Shown in pieces: positions 14,625 through 27,600 of a stretch of 64,000 bases of DNA. Origin of the DNA: Euglena gracilis (lineage: Eukaryota > Euglenida > Euglenophyceae > Euglenales); assembly GCA_039621445.1 (NCBI GenBank), contig CP154956.1, forward strand, positions 90,154,482 through 90,218,481, in the 5' to 3' direction. Made by a program: the position numbers and the translations under genes. The notes beneath the pieces are model-generated. The model saw nothing but the letters and a program-made list of their open reading frames with translations, had not been told where the DNA came from and did no database searches. Each line of letters starts with the position of its first letter. Positions within the stretch are counted from its first letter, which is position 1.

Positions 14625-15618
14625 TGTGTTGTGTTGTGTTGTGTGTGTGTGTTGTGTTGTGTTGTGTGTGTGTGTGTGTTGTGTTGTGTTGTGTTGTGTT
14701 GTGTTGTGTTGTGTTGTGTTGTGTTGTGTTGTGGTGTGGTGTGGTGTGGTGTGGTGTGGTGTGGTGTGGTGTGGTGTGGTGTGGTGTGGTGTGGTGTGGT
14801 GTGGTGTGGTGTGGTGTGGTGTGGTGTGGTGTGGTGTGGTGTGGTGTGGTGTGGTGTGGTGTGGTGTGTTGTGTGTGTTGTGTGTGTTGTGTGTGTTGTG
14901 TGTGTTGTGTGTGTGTGTGTGTGTGGTGTGTATGTGACCAGTGTGTTTATTGAGAGGGATTTACACAGACTTTTCAGTCTGGTTTCTTGCGTTCTCTGTG
15001 ATGTGCATTCAGGGTCAATGGAAAAAGGTCCATTGTCATTCTCCTGGGGCCCCAGCGCAGCCTGCCCAAAACCCCAGCCGTGCCGCGCAACTGTGCGGCG
15101 TCGAAGCAGCGGTAGGCCACCAATTGGCCGGGTTCGGGCGTCCCCTTCTGTGGGGGCAGCCCAATGCAGGGGCAGGGCTGCAGCCCCCCCCCCCCCGATG
15201 CCCAGGCAGCGGGAGGAGAAGCCTGGTGGTGAACCATGCACTTATTTTTTGACCCAGATGGATGGATGGATGGATGGATGGATGGATGGATGGATGGATG
15301 GATGGATGGATGGATGGATGGATGGATGGATGGATGGATGGATGGATGGATGGATGGATGGATGGATGGATGGATGGATGGACGGATGGATGATGGATGG
15401 ATGGATGGATGGATGATGGAATGCTGGATGTATGGATGGATGGATGGATGGATGGATGGATGGATGGATGGATGGATGGATGGATGGATGGATGGATGGA
15501 TGGATGCTGGATGGATGGATGGATGGATGGATGGATGGATGGATGGATGGATGGATGGATGGATGGATGGATGGATGGATGGATGGATGGATGGATGGAT
15601 GGATGGATGGATGGATGG

Positions 15619-15654
<36 letters not shown>

Positions 15655-18600
15655 ATGGATGGATGTAAAAGTCAGTGCTGTGACCTGTGTGCTTTGGGGT
15701 CCGTTGCTGAATCCCCCAAGGGGGTTAAATTCTCAGGGTCTCCTACAGGGGTCTCCTCACAAATCGTTGCTTCATCTTCATGGATGATCCGCAGCCCTGC
15801 CAGCGGGGGTGTCGTACACGATGCCGGCGTTGCTGTGGATCGCCGTGCGGAGGAGGAACGGCGACCGCATCTCCGTGTAGAAGTCGATGGCATACTCCCC
15901 CGGCCAGGGATGGGGCCGAACGGGTTAGATGAAGGCCGGTCGTCGGCCCGTCCGGGTTGCGAGACCACCTCCCAACCACAGCATGCAGATGGTCCGCCCA
16001 AACCCCCCCCCCCCGACTCCACTCTAAACCCAATTCGGGCCTACAAAAATGCAGAAAAATACATATTAATTAGGAATTTGCCGCTCGGGGTCACGGGGGG
16101 GGATGGGTTTTCCGGCAGGCCACACGTGATTTGCATGATGTCATTTTTCTTCTAATTTTAGATCTCAATTGGCAGTTCAATCCTCCTCCCACGCCGCGCA
16201 GACAGGCAGACGGGCAGACGGATATCCAGCCTGTAAGATTCTTGAGATTCCTGACAAACCTGCCCACCTACCAACCAGCCTTCCCCTCCCTTGTCCTTGG
16301 CACGCCAAAATGCGGGGGAAATGCGGTTGACACGGGGGGTCGCCATGGACACGCCGTGTCATGGGCAACGTACCATAGACCATAACCAGAAAATCTGGAC
16401 CTTGGTTTGCGGGTCAAATCACCACATGGCGGCAAGAATCGCACCACTGAGGCGTTCAAAGTCACCACGCCACCAACCTTCGACCCGCCTGCCTGCAATT
16501 AAGCGCCTTCAGCAAGTTGCAAAAACCAGCACTCGACCAATGGCACACCCCACGACTGCGGTCAGCCCCACGCGGCCCTCCTCCTTCAAGTTGCGCACCG
16601 CCCGCAGCGTCAGGTGGGCCGAGCCCGTGTCGACCTCCAGCTGGGCACTGTCCACCGGGTTGCCGAAGCGATCCGCCAGGTGGGCGATGCAGTGGGGCCA
16701 GCGGTCCACGACGGCCGGCAACAAGGCGCGGAGGAGGCGCAGGCGGCTGAAACTCGTTCGTATCATCTGGCATCATCAAATGCGTTTACATCAGGCATTG
16801 CCACTGCATTATTCAAAAAATAATGTTATAATAATGTTAATATACATGTATATAAATATATTAATGATAATGTTATATATTATTTCATATTATTTATTAT
16901 TCTGTTGTATTATTTATTACCCTCCCCCCCCCTTAGTCCAACGACCAGTAACCTCTGTCCTCCGACCGGGGGGGTGGTCGTTGGACATAGGGTAGTGACC
17001 AAAAAGGTGTCCTCTGACCGGGGGGGTGGTCGTTGGACAAGGGGTCAAAAAAAATGTTGGCGGGGAATCGGGACCCCACCCCCCCAAAAAGGTCAAATTT
17101 TCCCTTCCAGCGCTTTGCGCCGAAAATTTTGGGCAATTTTGACAAATTTTTGTCCAAAAAGTGCCAAAAATGGCATTTGTGCCAATTTTTGACCAATTTG
17201 GGGCACAAAAATTTTCGGCCCGGCGCTTCGTGCCGGGACCAAAATTTTCGCCAAACCTCCAAAAAGGTGTCCTCTGACCGGGGGGGTGGTCGTTGGACAT
17301 AGGGGGGTCGTTGGACATAGGGGGGGGGGGGGTATATATTAAACCCCCCACATAATGAACCCCCGGATTTTTATTTGGATACTTGAAGTCGGGGTCCAAG
17401 CAAGGGGGCTTTATTATTTGGGGGGGGGGTATTATTCGGGCAAAAATTTTCGAAGTCAAAAAATCTGCCCAAACCCCCCTCAATACGTTCCGATGGTCAT
17501 TTTTTAGCCGTTTTGGGGGCTTTTATGAAAAATTGGTGCTTTTTTGGCATATTTTCTGCACCAATTTCATCCAGTTTGTGATTTTTTGGCAACATTTCTG
17601 CTGCTTTTTCCTCTTTCTCCATGCCTTCACAGCTGCCAGAGGGGGGTTATTTGGGCGGCCGAGGTCGGTCCTCAGGGGGGGTTTATTATTTGGGGAGGGG
17701 GGTAATAATTTGGGGGGGGGTATTATTTGGGGGGTTATGTGTGTGTGTGTGTGCGCGCGCGTGTGTATTATATAATGCATTATCGCTGCATTATATCAAT
17801 ATGATTCATTTTTGCTGCGTTATCGTTCTGGGTCAACGACCATGCAAGCCGGTGTGAATGCATACCAGGAAGGTAAGCATAAACCACACATTCAACCCAT
17901 ATACCCATGTTCATGGGTTCCTGTAAACTTGCGTCCTGAAAGTATTTGACATTGGCAGCGCATCCCTTCCTGGTACGACCTGTAGGTTCTGTATTGACCC
18001 TCTTTTGGTTACTTTAGGCTTTTTGCCGAATCAGGAAATTTCAGCCCTTTTGGGTGGATTCCGCTGTTGGCCATGTTTTTTCCCCGGGGAATTTCACTGT
18101 TTTTGGAACTGATCCAAAACGACTGCCACCCCCAGCAGGGGATGTTTCCGAAATTCTTGTTGACTCTGTTTTCTGATTTGTCCACTTCAAGTTCACGGGA
18201 ACCCGTAAGCCCATTTGGCTCAGCAACAACCACACCTGGTGAGAGGGGACCACCACCCTGCAGCTACACTGGCAAATGTTGGTGGGGCACGCCGCAACAG
18301 CTGTACAACCAGGACATGGTCAAAGTGTGCAAAGAGTGCGGGTATTTGCTGATAACTCTCACATTTCCCCATGGTGAGGTGGACCTCTGGGTGGCCCTCG
18401 TCCCCCGCGTGGTACTCCTCCGGCCACTCCAGTCGGCACCGCGCGACGTCGGGGGCGTCCGGCAGGACGGTGACGGTGAGGGGCGAGCCCTCGATGGGGA
18501 CGGGAAGCCAGTAGCCCGGTTTCCACTGAACACGGACACGCCTGGCCTGCTTCGAGGAAGCTGTTCGCTCAGATCACAGCAGAGTTGGCTCAGCTTGGGG

Positions 18601-21600
18601 CACAGCGGCTTTCAGTCACACATCAGGCGCAAACTGTTGGGGATGGAAAGCATCTGAACCCCAGTCATGGCAGGGGCAGCTAAAACCACCCCTCTCGTGA
18701 CAGCAGTGCCAGTGTGCCGGTGGCACTTTTCATTTCAAATAAATTTCAATTTCAAACTTCCAAAATTTCAAAATTCAACCAATTGGCATTTCGTTCAAAC
18801 AAATGGTTCCGTGTTGTTGTTGTTTTTTTTTCGAAAGCTGAGAATCCAATTTGCTTTGAGGTCAAGGATGCCAAAAAAAGGCACAACAGGAAGACAAACG
18901 GGACGCTGGGCAGGTGCAGAATGCTGGGGACTCGTCAAGTGGACATGCATGGCGTAGCTCCCAGCAGTGTTTGTGCTGTATGTGGGTGCAGGGGGTGCCC
19001 GGCGATGGGCGCTGGGAGACACAGAGAACGCCCAAGGGTTGCAACCGAAGTGCTTCCGCACACCACCACAGCACAGACACACAGCAGATGCCTCAGGTCA
19101 CATACACATCCAAAGACATACACACAGAAAGTACCCGGCTGGCCAAAGGGCCTCCATTTGGTCCCATTCTTCCCATCGTTCCTTCTTCAGCTGCCCCTAA
19201 ATTTCGGGTCTATTTTGCCGTGTCTTCTGCATTCCGCATAACCCCCCCAAATAAAAATACCCCCCAAATAACATACACCCCCCAAATAATATACCCCCTC
19301 ACTGACTGAGGACTTCGGCTGTACAAACAATATTCCCCCGCTGCTGGACCCAGAGAGGAAATCGAGCAAGGCAGGACATGCTCATTTTCTTTCCAAAAAA
19401 AACAACACATTTTGGCAAAATTGACTGGTACCAAAAAGTCGTGGCAGCACCAGCCTAAAACAAAGCGTCAAAAATGTGAAGAATGCAGAGGTTATATAAA
19501 AATGTGCCTTTTGGTTGGGTCTGTTTGAGTTTGAAAAATTTTGTCCAAATAATGTAACTCCCCGGCCCCCGACTTCGGCTGCCCAAATAACATACCCCTG
19601 GGTATATTATTTGGGGTGTTTACCCCCCCGGAATCGTCACATGGCAAATTGGCCAGCACAAAAGCGCAAAAGTGACCATTGCTGGTCCAACAATTGCCCA
19701 CAGGTGCAAACTACCCACCCGAGTCGACGAAAAATGGATGGTGAGTTCCTGGGTCCTTGAGATACGCATCTTTGATGATATCAAAGCACGACTACATACA
19801 AAGCTAAAACCCATTGAGAATTGCTAGGGCTTACAAAAAACCAACAAAAAGGGGTGCTTTCCACTTCTTGTCAATTGCATCGAAGGGGAGCAATACACTG
19901 GCCGAAGGGCAGAAGGGGGTGATAGTTTTGCGAAAGACAAATGCTGCACAAAGGGGGAATTGCTGGGGGGGGAATTGGCCGGGGAGGGGGGCATCGCAGA
20001 GCTCTTTCCACGGAAAGTTGCACCAGGCTGACACACTTTTTTCCCGGACCCAGGGGAGCCGGACCCAAACCCCACCCCCTCCCCCCCTCTGGCTCACCAA
20101 ACTTATAAACTCTGGCGGCCGGCATGGCGGTCCTTAACAAAAAAAAAACTTCCCATGGGCACATTCAACGAAAAATTCATAGGAAAAAACGGACAAAAAA
20201 ATGGCTGTATTTTTGGAAAAAATGGGTCGACTTCGAGAAAAAAATGATTTCTGACATCCTTGGACCATCGCCCACCCACCCATAACGTCAAAAATAATGT
20301 GTTTTTTTTTTCGTTATCAGTGACTATTATTACCTCCCCCCCCCTTGTCCAACGACCACTAATGTTCGTCTCTGACCGGGGGGGCGGTCGCTAAAATGGC
20401 CAGCTAAAATGGCCAATGTTCGTCTCCGACCAGGGGGGGTGGTCGTTAGACAAGGGGGGTGGAGCCCAAGTTGGAGGAAAATTTACCATAGATAGGGGTA
20501 TATGGCCATTTTTGGGCTGTTTTTGGCCATTTATGCTATTCCTTGACTACGGTTGGCCACTTTTGGCCATTTTTGTACATTTTTGGGGCACTTTTGGGAA
20601 TTTTTAGGCATTTTTGACCGCTTTTCGCCATGTTTGGTCGCTTTTGGCCACTTTTGGCAACTGTTGGCCACACTTTGGCCCACGTTGCCCATTTTTGGCC
20701 ACTTTAGGCTGTTTTTGGCTACTTTTGGCCATTTTTGCCTTATTTTGCTATTTTTGGCAACTTTTTGGGCACTTTTGGCCATCCTTTGGCAATTTTAGGC
20801 CATTTTGGGCTATTTTTGAATGTTTTTAGCCAACTTTTAGCAATTTTGGCCGAACCAACATCGTATACAAAAAGATCGTCTCTGACCGGGGGGGTGGTCG
20901 TTAGACAAGCCCGGTCGTTGGACAAGGGGGGGGAGGTAGTTAGTACTCAGGCCTAAGGGCGGTCCTCAAGCACTGAAGCAGCGGTTCTCAAAGGAAAAAA
21001 AAACTTCCCGTCTCTTATCGACCGCCCTGGCGGCCGGGCACCCCCCCTGGCCCACCTTGTACACGCCCAGGTCGTACTTGTCCTCGCCCAGAATCCGGAC
21101 CCCGGCGTCCCGGCACGTCACCTGCAGCCGCTCCTGTTCCCCGAGGAAGGTGGGGTTGGGCCCCAGTGCCCCGCGTGTGGGGATTGGCGCCTGGAATCCT
21201 GGGGTGGGTTCCAACTGCTGAGATGGCCAGTTCTGGCATGACATCAGGAGGGGGCATGGGAACCCGCAGCAGTTCTCCGGCGTTGAGCAGCTTTCCGTGG
21301 AACTGCGCTGAAATGGCAAGCCATGCATCACCACCCAGAAACGTCGCAAAGGGGAAGGGTGACGATGCGTGGATGGAGCGCGGGGCATTGGCAACTTCTG
21401 CCGTCTGATCTGCTGTTGGGCCATCCACATAATCGGGGCTGCACATGCATTGTCCGCACTCCTGGGGGTACGCAGCACAGGCTGTCACCAGAGGAAGGAA
21501 ACGCTGGCCTTGGTGGGGAGTATGTTGCATGGGCCTCGCCTCTCATCGCTTCTACTGCACCGGGCTTGGGGGCGGCACACTGTGCGCCGTATTTGTCCTT

Positions 21601-24600
21601 GGCCTTGACGAGGAAGTAGCCCGGCTGGCCCGCCAGTGGAGCGACGCTGAACCCCCAGGGCCAGGGCTGTACGGGAACGCCAGTGGGGTTGGGTTGGGCG
21701 GGGGGGGGGGGTCGCCCCCCCCCCCACCCAAGACCTGTGGTTTCCAGGATTCCTGTCTGTCTGAATCTTTTTTTCCTGCCCTTCTGTTCTTCTTCCTCTT
21801 CTTCTTTCGTGTCATACCATTACTAAACAAGGTTCTTTCCTCCTCTCCCCCAGGGGGGGGGGTCCCAGGCCAGAGGCACGGGTATGGCTTTCTGTTTCGA
21901 AGTGCCAGAAATGTTTTGGGAAATCTTCAGAAGGCCCAATTTTTGGGGGGGTCCCCTCCAGTCCTGCGGGGGGTCTCGGAGTGCCCTAGGGTGCCTGGGC
22001 AGGCACTATTCCCCAGGGGGAGGAGGGGTCAGTGCCTGCCTGGCCGGCGGATGAAATTGCCCAAAATACTCACTTTCAAGCCTTCCATCGCCTTTGTTGT
22101 CAGAAATGCCTGACCCGAGTGCCCAGCCCTTTACCCATGTACCCCAACCCTGGGGGGTCGGATCTGGGTTGCCTTGGGGTTCCTACCCAGGCAGGCACCC
22201 TCCCCCCCCCCAGGGTTGGGTCGGCCTCAAAAACTCAACCCGATTCCCGTTCAGCGCTGGCTGGGCCTGGCCGCCGTCAAACACGAGCCGGGAGTGGAAC
22301 GGGGAGATGGGGCCGGCCACAGGGGCCACTGAGGGGGGGGGGGTCCGGGGAGCCAGCGTGGCCCTGTGCCCTTCGGCGCTGTTCAAGCCATTCGGTCCGG
22401 TTGGCGTTTTCGGATCTCTTTTGTATGATTTCTGTTTTGAATCGTTTTATATTTTTTTTCATTTTTCCCCCTTCTGATCCCTTTGATATTCCCCAGGTGG
22501 CAAATATGCGGGAAATATATTAGTTTTCCGGAACCCAGCCATTCTTGGTCATGTTCAGGGCCCCCACGTGGTAAATCATTTTCGGCCAAATTAGCACCTT
22601 TGGGCCATCTCAGCCCATCATCAGCCACGATGGGTCATTGTCTGACCATTTCCATTCATTTTTAAACCATTTCAGCATTTGGGGGGTGGGGGGCATTTTT
22701 GGCAATTTTTAACCAAGGAGGATGATTCAGCGACGAAAAAAGGCCCAACTGACCTATATAATAGCCATCGTTGCTGTTTTGGTCACAAAAAGAAACAGCC
22801 AATTGTGGCCGACTGTCCGAAGTGGCTCAAAGATGGCCCACAATGGTTGACAATGGGCCAAAATGGCCCAAAATTGCCGAAAATGGCCGAAAAAAATGGT
22901 TCCAAAACGTAAAGAAATAGCCCCAAATAACCCCAAAAATATGTGGGAATGGCAAATATGCGGCGGGAAAATCCTTGAAAATTTGTGCAAAACGTGCACA
23001 AAACATGTGAAATATTCACTTTTTTCAAAGAAAAAAAACAAGTGAATATGTGCAAAATATGTGCTCCGCATATTGACATTTGGTCAGTGGACAGTGACGC
23101 GGAAATCCATCGTTCAATCCTGAAACCCCTTTCCTGGAGGTTGTCAGGGACTCTTGTCAGGGTGCAGTCACCTGCCCACATAAACCCCCCCAAATAATAA
23201 ACCCCCCCCCAAATAATAAACCCCCCCCAAATAATAAACCCCCCCTGAAGACCGACTTCGGCCGCCCAAATAATAAACCCCCCCCTCCGGCAGGTGTGAA
23301 GCCAAATAAAAACAGAGTCAAAAATTAACAGAAATGTTGCCAAAAATCACAAAAATGGGACAAATTGGTGCAGAAAATGTGCCAAAAAATCACCCAATTT
23401 TCAAAAAAAGCCCAAAAATACCAAAAAAAGTGACCATTGGGGCTTGTGGAGGGGTTTTTTCGGGCCGATTTTTGCCTTCGAAGTTTTTGCCCAAATAATA
23501 AACCCCGGACCCTGACTTCGGGTGTCCAAATAATAAACCGGGGGGTTTCTTATTGGGGGGGGGGGGTAGAAACATCTGCTGATGGGCCATGCCTTCAACA
23601 CTCATCCTTCGTGTGATTTCTGTTGACAATGTCGTTCCTGAGAGGATGGCTGATCAGAACCCATATAAATATATTATAATGACAATTATTATCTTCCCAA
23701 TGGTAACCGAAATAATTGGCACATTAACACAAGTCCCCAGTTTAATGGAAATATAAATAAACATAAATGAAAAAATTCATTTGAGTATTGTTGTAAATCC
23801 AGATCAGTGAATTACCTTGATATTTTATCACACTAAGACTGATAAATGCCTGAGCATTACCCAGTCCTCGGGGGTCCTGGGGGCTGGGGGGCTGGCCATA
23901 AACTTGACACTTGAATGGCAGTCAAGGGATTAGAGGGGCTAGCGGGCCCTGGCAGGCATGGATGGTGAGCACGAGGGCGTTGGGCGGTACCAGCTGGGAA
24001 CTGACGGAGTTGGAGATCAGCGAGGACACGATGCGCTTCGACAGCGGGGGCCGGGCGGGGCCCCGCCCCCGCCCGGCGGCGGCACGCACGACAGAGTAAG
24101 TCGTTTTCATTCCAATGGTGTTTGCATTTTTGAATTCCCCGAAAACGTTTGCAAGGCACTCGCTTGCTTGTGGTATTTTGGTTGGCAGAATTGGCACAGA
24201 CTTCCAAAGTTGACCCATGCACCGTGTTACATCATGAATGCCATGAAAGTTTTCGTTCGAAGTCCCATAGGACCCAACTCAAAGCCCCCCTTTGCGGTCA
24301 TTTTTATGCTTTCTCACGAAATTCAGCGATTCATCTTGGAGGACAGATGATCCAGAAAAATCGATTTTCCTCATAATTTGTTGTTGGAGATTGTGATTTT
24401 TACCTACATTTTCAGGTCAAATTCCGGGTTGTCGGCCAGAGATTGGGAGGGGGGGGGTATTAACTCGGTCGCTGAATTTGGACCTCGAAGGGGAGGGGGT
24501 ATTATTTGGGGGGAGGGTTTTTGTCTGGTTTGAAATGACCCCACCCCGCCCACCCCACCCAGCCTTCTTCCAGCCTTTCTTTGCCGCGCCGCGGGACGCC

Positions 24601-27600
24601 GGGCTGCACCCGGGGCAGCAGGTCCACCTGGTACCGGCCGGTCTTCGTCACCTGCACCGTGACGGCGTACTGCCCCGTGCCGAGGTCCACCACGCTGCCG
24701 TCCACCGTGTGCTCCACGTCCAGGCCGCGGGCGATGACCGTCCACCGGTCGCCGCCCGGCCACGGCTGAAGAATCCGGAGGGCGGCGGGAATCCTACTGA
24801 GCAGGTGGGGAAGTCCTACCGAGCAGGGTGGGGAGAGTCTTACCGAGCAGGGTGGGGAGAGTCCTACCGAGCAAGGTGGGGAGAGTCCTACCGAGCAGGG
24901 TGGGGAGAGTCCTACCGAGCAGGGTGGGGAGAGTCCTACCGAGCAGGGTGGGGAGAGTCCTACCGAGCAGGGTGGGGAGAATCCTACCGAGCAGGGATGG
25001 AATAGGGAGCCTCAGTGGAGCGCAGCTTTCTGCTTACTGCAGTGAGGAATGCTGCGTGTAAACAAAAGGGAATTTGGTGGTGGCTTCGCTGAACGGTTAT
25101 CGTTGCGCTGCAGTGCATTGTTGATCCCCGCACAATTCCCATGCAAAAACCACGAAGGAAATTTGATTCTGGCGCGTTGGAATCCTCCTCTCTGGGCTTG
25201 GTGATTACTTCTTCCGGGTCACTTGCCAATATTATTTTGAGGGCACGGAAAAGGATGCTGCTGGTCTTTCGGTTGATATCACGATGCTTTTGACGCTCGG
25301 TTTGGCTTTCAAGTTCCTTGAAAGGTGAGGTTTTTGTTTTTCCGTTTTTGTTTTCTTTTTGCTTTCTTTGTTCCCATTTTTAACCTTTTTTCATTTTTCT
25401 TCATTTTTCTATTTCCATTTTTACTTTCACTTTCAAAATTTCACTTTTAATTCTTATTTTGATGGGTGTCGCACGATTTTTGAGGAGACCAACACACAGA
25501 GTTTGGCCGGCTGCCCCACAGTCCAACCCAAAGGAGACGGTGGGGACACGCGGCTGCGGCTCTGCCAGGGCCGGGGCCCCACCCACCGTCTTCTCCGCAA
25601 AGACGCTGTCCTTCGTCTGGACCCGGAACCGCAATGCGAACCCGGCGGGCTGTGCCTGGCTGAGCGTCTTGCAGAGCTGCTGGGCAGGGGGACCAGTGGC
25701 AGGCGGGCAGAAGGCGGGGGAGGCATTACATGCATGTATATACCGGAAGGTTTTTTTGAGGACTCTGGGGGTCAGCATCCAGAAAAAAAATTGAAAATTT
25801 GTGCCAAACAGAGGAAAGACCCGACTTTCGTGGGTGCCAACCCCCCTGTGTGCACTGTGGCTGTTTTTTTGGTGCCTTTTATCCCTTCTTCTGGCCTGGC
25901 GCTGTTGTTCGCCTCTGGCTCATTTTGTCTGTGTATGTGGAGGTGGCCGGAGCCTGGCGGGACTTACCTTGTTTACGACGCCGGCCACCAAGCGCCCTCC
26001 AGGCACATACTCCACTTTAGTTAGAGGGGTGCCAACCCCCCCCCCTGTGGGGAGGGTGAGCTGGGATGGAATGTGCCCATGGAATCTGCCATGGAATCTG
26101 CCCACCCCTCTTGTCTGGGTCACCAAGCTTTCATATATAAAAAAAAACACCCCCAAAGTCGCACCTGCCACCCCGGGGAGTCACCGACAGGTACACACCA
26201 TCCCATTTCACAACACTCGTTCCTCTCTTCTTCTCCGAGAAGTTGTCGCCTGAAATATGAGCCTGGATGGCAATTCCCAGCGTGTTTAGGCAACAACTCC
26301 CTGGGTGGGAAGGTGATGCCTTCCTGCCCCCTTATGCCCATCGACAGGTTATCTCTGTCCTCCAACCGGGGGTGGGGGGGGTTGTTGGACATAGAGTTCT
26401 GACCAAGAAGGTGTCCTCCAACTGGGGGGTCGGTTCAGGGTGTTTTCGGAGCAAAAAAAACACTTCTGCGGACTGCCCAAACCTCCGAAAGGGGGTTCTC
26501 CGACCGGGGGGGGGGGGGGGGTGAAAAAGCGGGGGGGCATTGGAAATGGTGGGGGGGGGGGGGGAGTCCGGTGGCAACTTCCCGCACAGCCCCATGCCAA
26601 GACTTCCCAACACAAAAACCAGCCAATAAAGGCCCAAAAGTGAGAATTTCCGGTTCCGTGGAGCTTCATTTGCAATGCCTGTTTGCCTGTTGCATGTATT
26701 TACTCGGCTCATTGCCGACACTGATTTTCAGCGCTGGTCCCCCGGCGGAAATCCACGATCTCCGATTGCTCCGCCAGGGACTCGAGGTGCTCGAAGGGCG
26801 CGAGCGGCGAGGGGGCCATCTGGACCGACCGTCGCGGCGGCGAGCTGAGGCCCGGCAGTCGGCTCGGTGGCTTCGCGGCCCCCCGCAGGCCGCGTCGCCC
26901 GCTTTGAGGTTTCCCCGAAGCTAGCCCCCCCCCCCCCCCGAACAGTAAATTTGGGTAAAAATCGGGGGGGGGGGGGGGGGTTTCGGGGGGGGGGGGGGGC
27001 TAGCATGATTTTGGGGTTGTGGTGAGTCACCACAACTGTCGCCGAAATGGGATGAACTTCAAAGGGGGAGGGTCATTTTTGTGGACCTGCTTCTTGGGGG
27101 CAGTCGGTGAAATTGAGGGGCCAATGTTTTCTCTACAGGTCCATAAACTCATTCCTTTTGGCCATCTTCTTTCTCAGGCATTTTTCAGTTGCACAAAAAA
27201 AAAACTGTTCCTCTGCAATACCTTCTCAATCTTTCAATTTCGTCCTTATACTCTAATACTCTAACAACTTCATTTCTAGGTCCAAGCACCTAAATCACAG
27301 GCATTTTGAATAAAGCATCAATTTTTACTCTCCTCCCCACATATCCAGCAGCCACTGACAATCACGGGGGTTGGGGTGATTACTAGACAAGGTGACCCTT
27401 CAAGCAAAAAAAAAAAAGTGGAGGTGATTGTTGGGTGTGACCCCCTTAGTTGCACTGAGGCTTCTTGTCTGTTTATAGCCGGTGCTAACTTCGCTTCTGG
27501 CCCAGTTTGTGCGGTGAGGGGCCAGGGACCCCTTACACCAGTGCTCTTTTGTTGCTCCGCCTGGCAGGGTGAGCAACTCTGGTGCAATTCCAGCGCTTTA

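Noticed and set aside
14553-14953. Cys/Val repeat proteins from GT and GTGGT arrays
   Set aside because: Low-complexity translation of dinucleotide and pentanucleotide repeats.
9497-15241. 1,914-codon minus-strand open frame rich in Pro, His and Thr
   Set aside because: The minus strand here is almost only C and A; every stop codon needs T, so an endless frame is inevitable. Other frames are open too, and there is no domain.
15236-16155. Met-Asp-Gly-Trp repeat proteins
   Set aside because: Pure translation of (GGAT)n; a 4 bp unit gives open frames in several registers.
17820-17880. Plus-strand ATG exon with a GGAAG/GTAAGC donor
   Set aside because: Only 11 codons, no similarity and no further plus-strand exons.
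24085-24105. Plus-strand donor-like ACAGAGTAAGTCG
   Set aside because: It lacks the GT at the exon junction, and the minus frame of the island is the one that looks like protein.
24793-25000. CRISPR-like array
   Set aside because: The 24 bp units are directly adjacent with no unique spacers, and the genome is eukaryotic.
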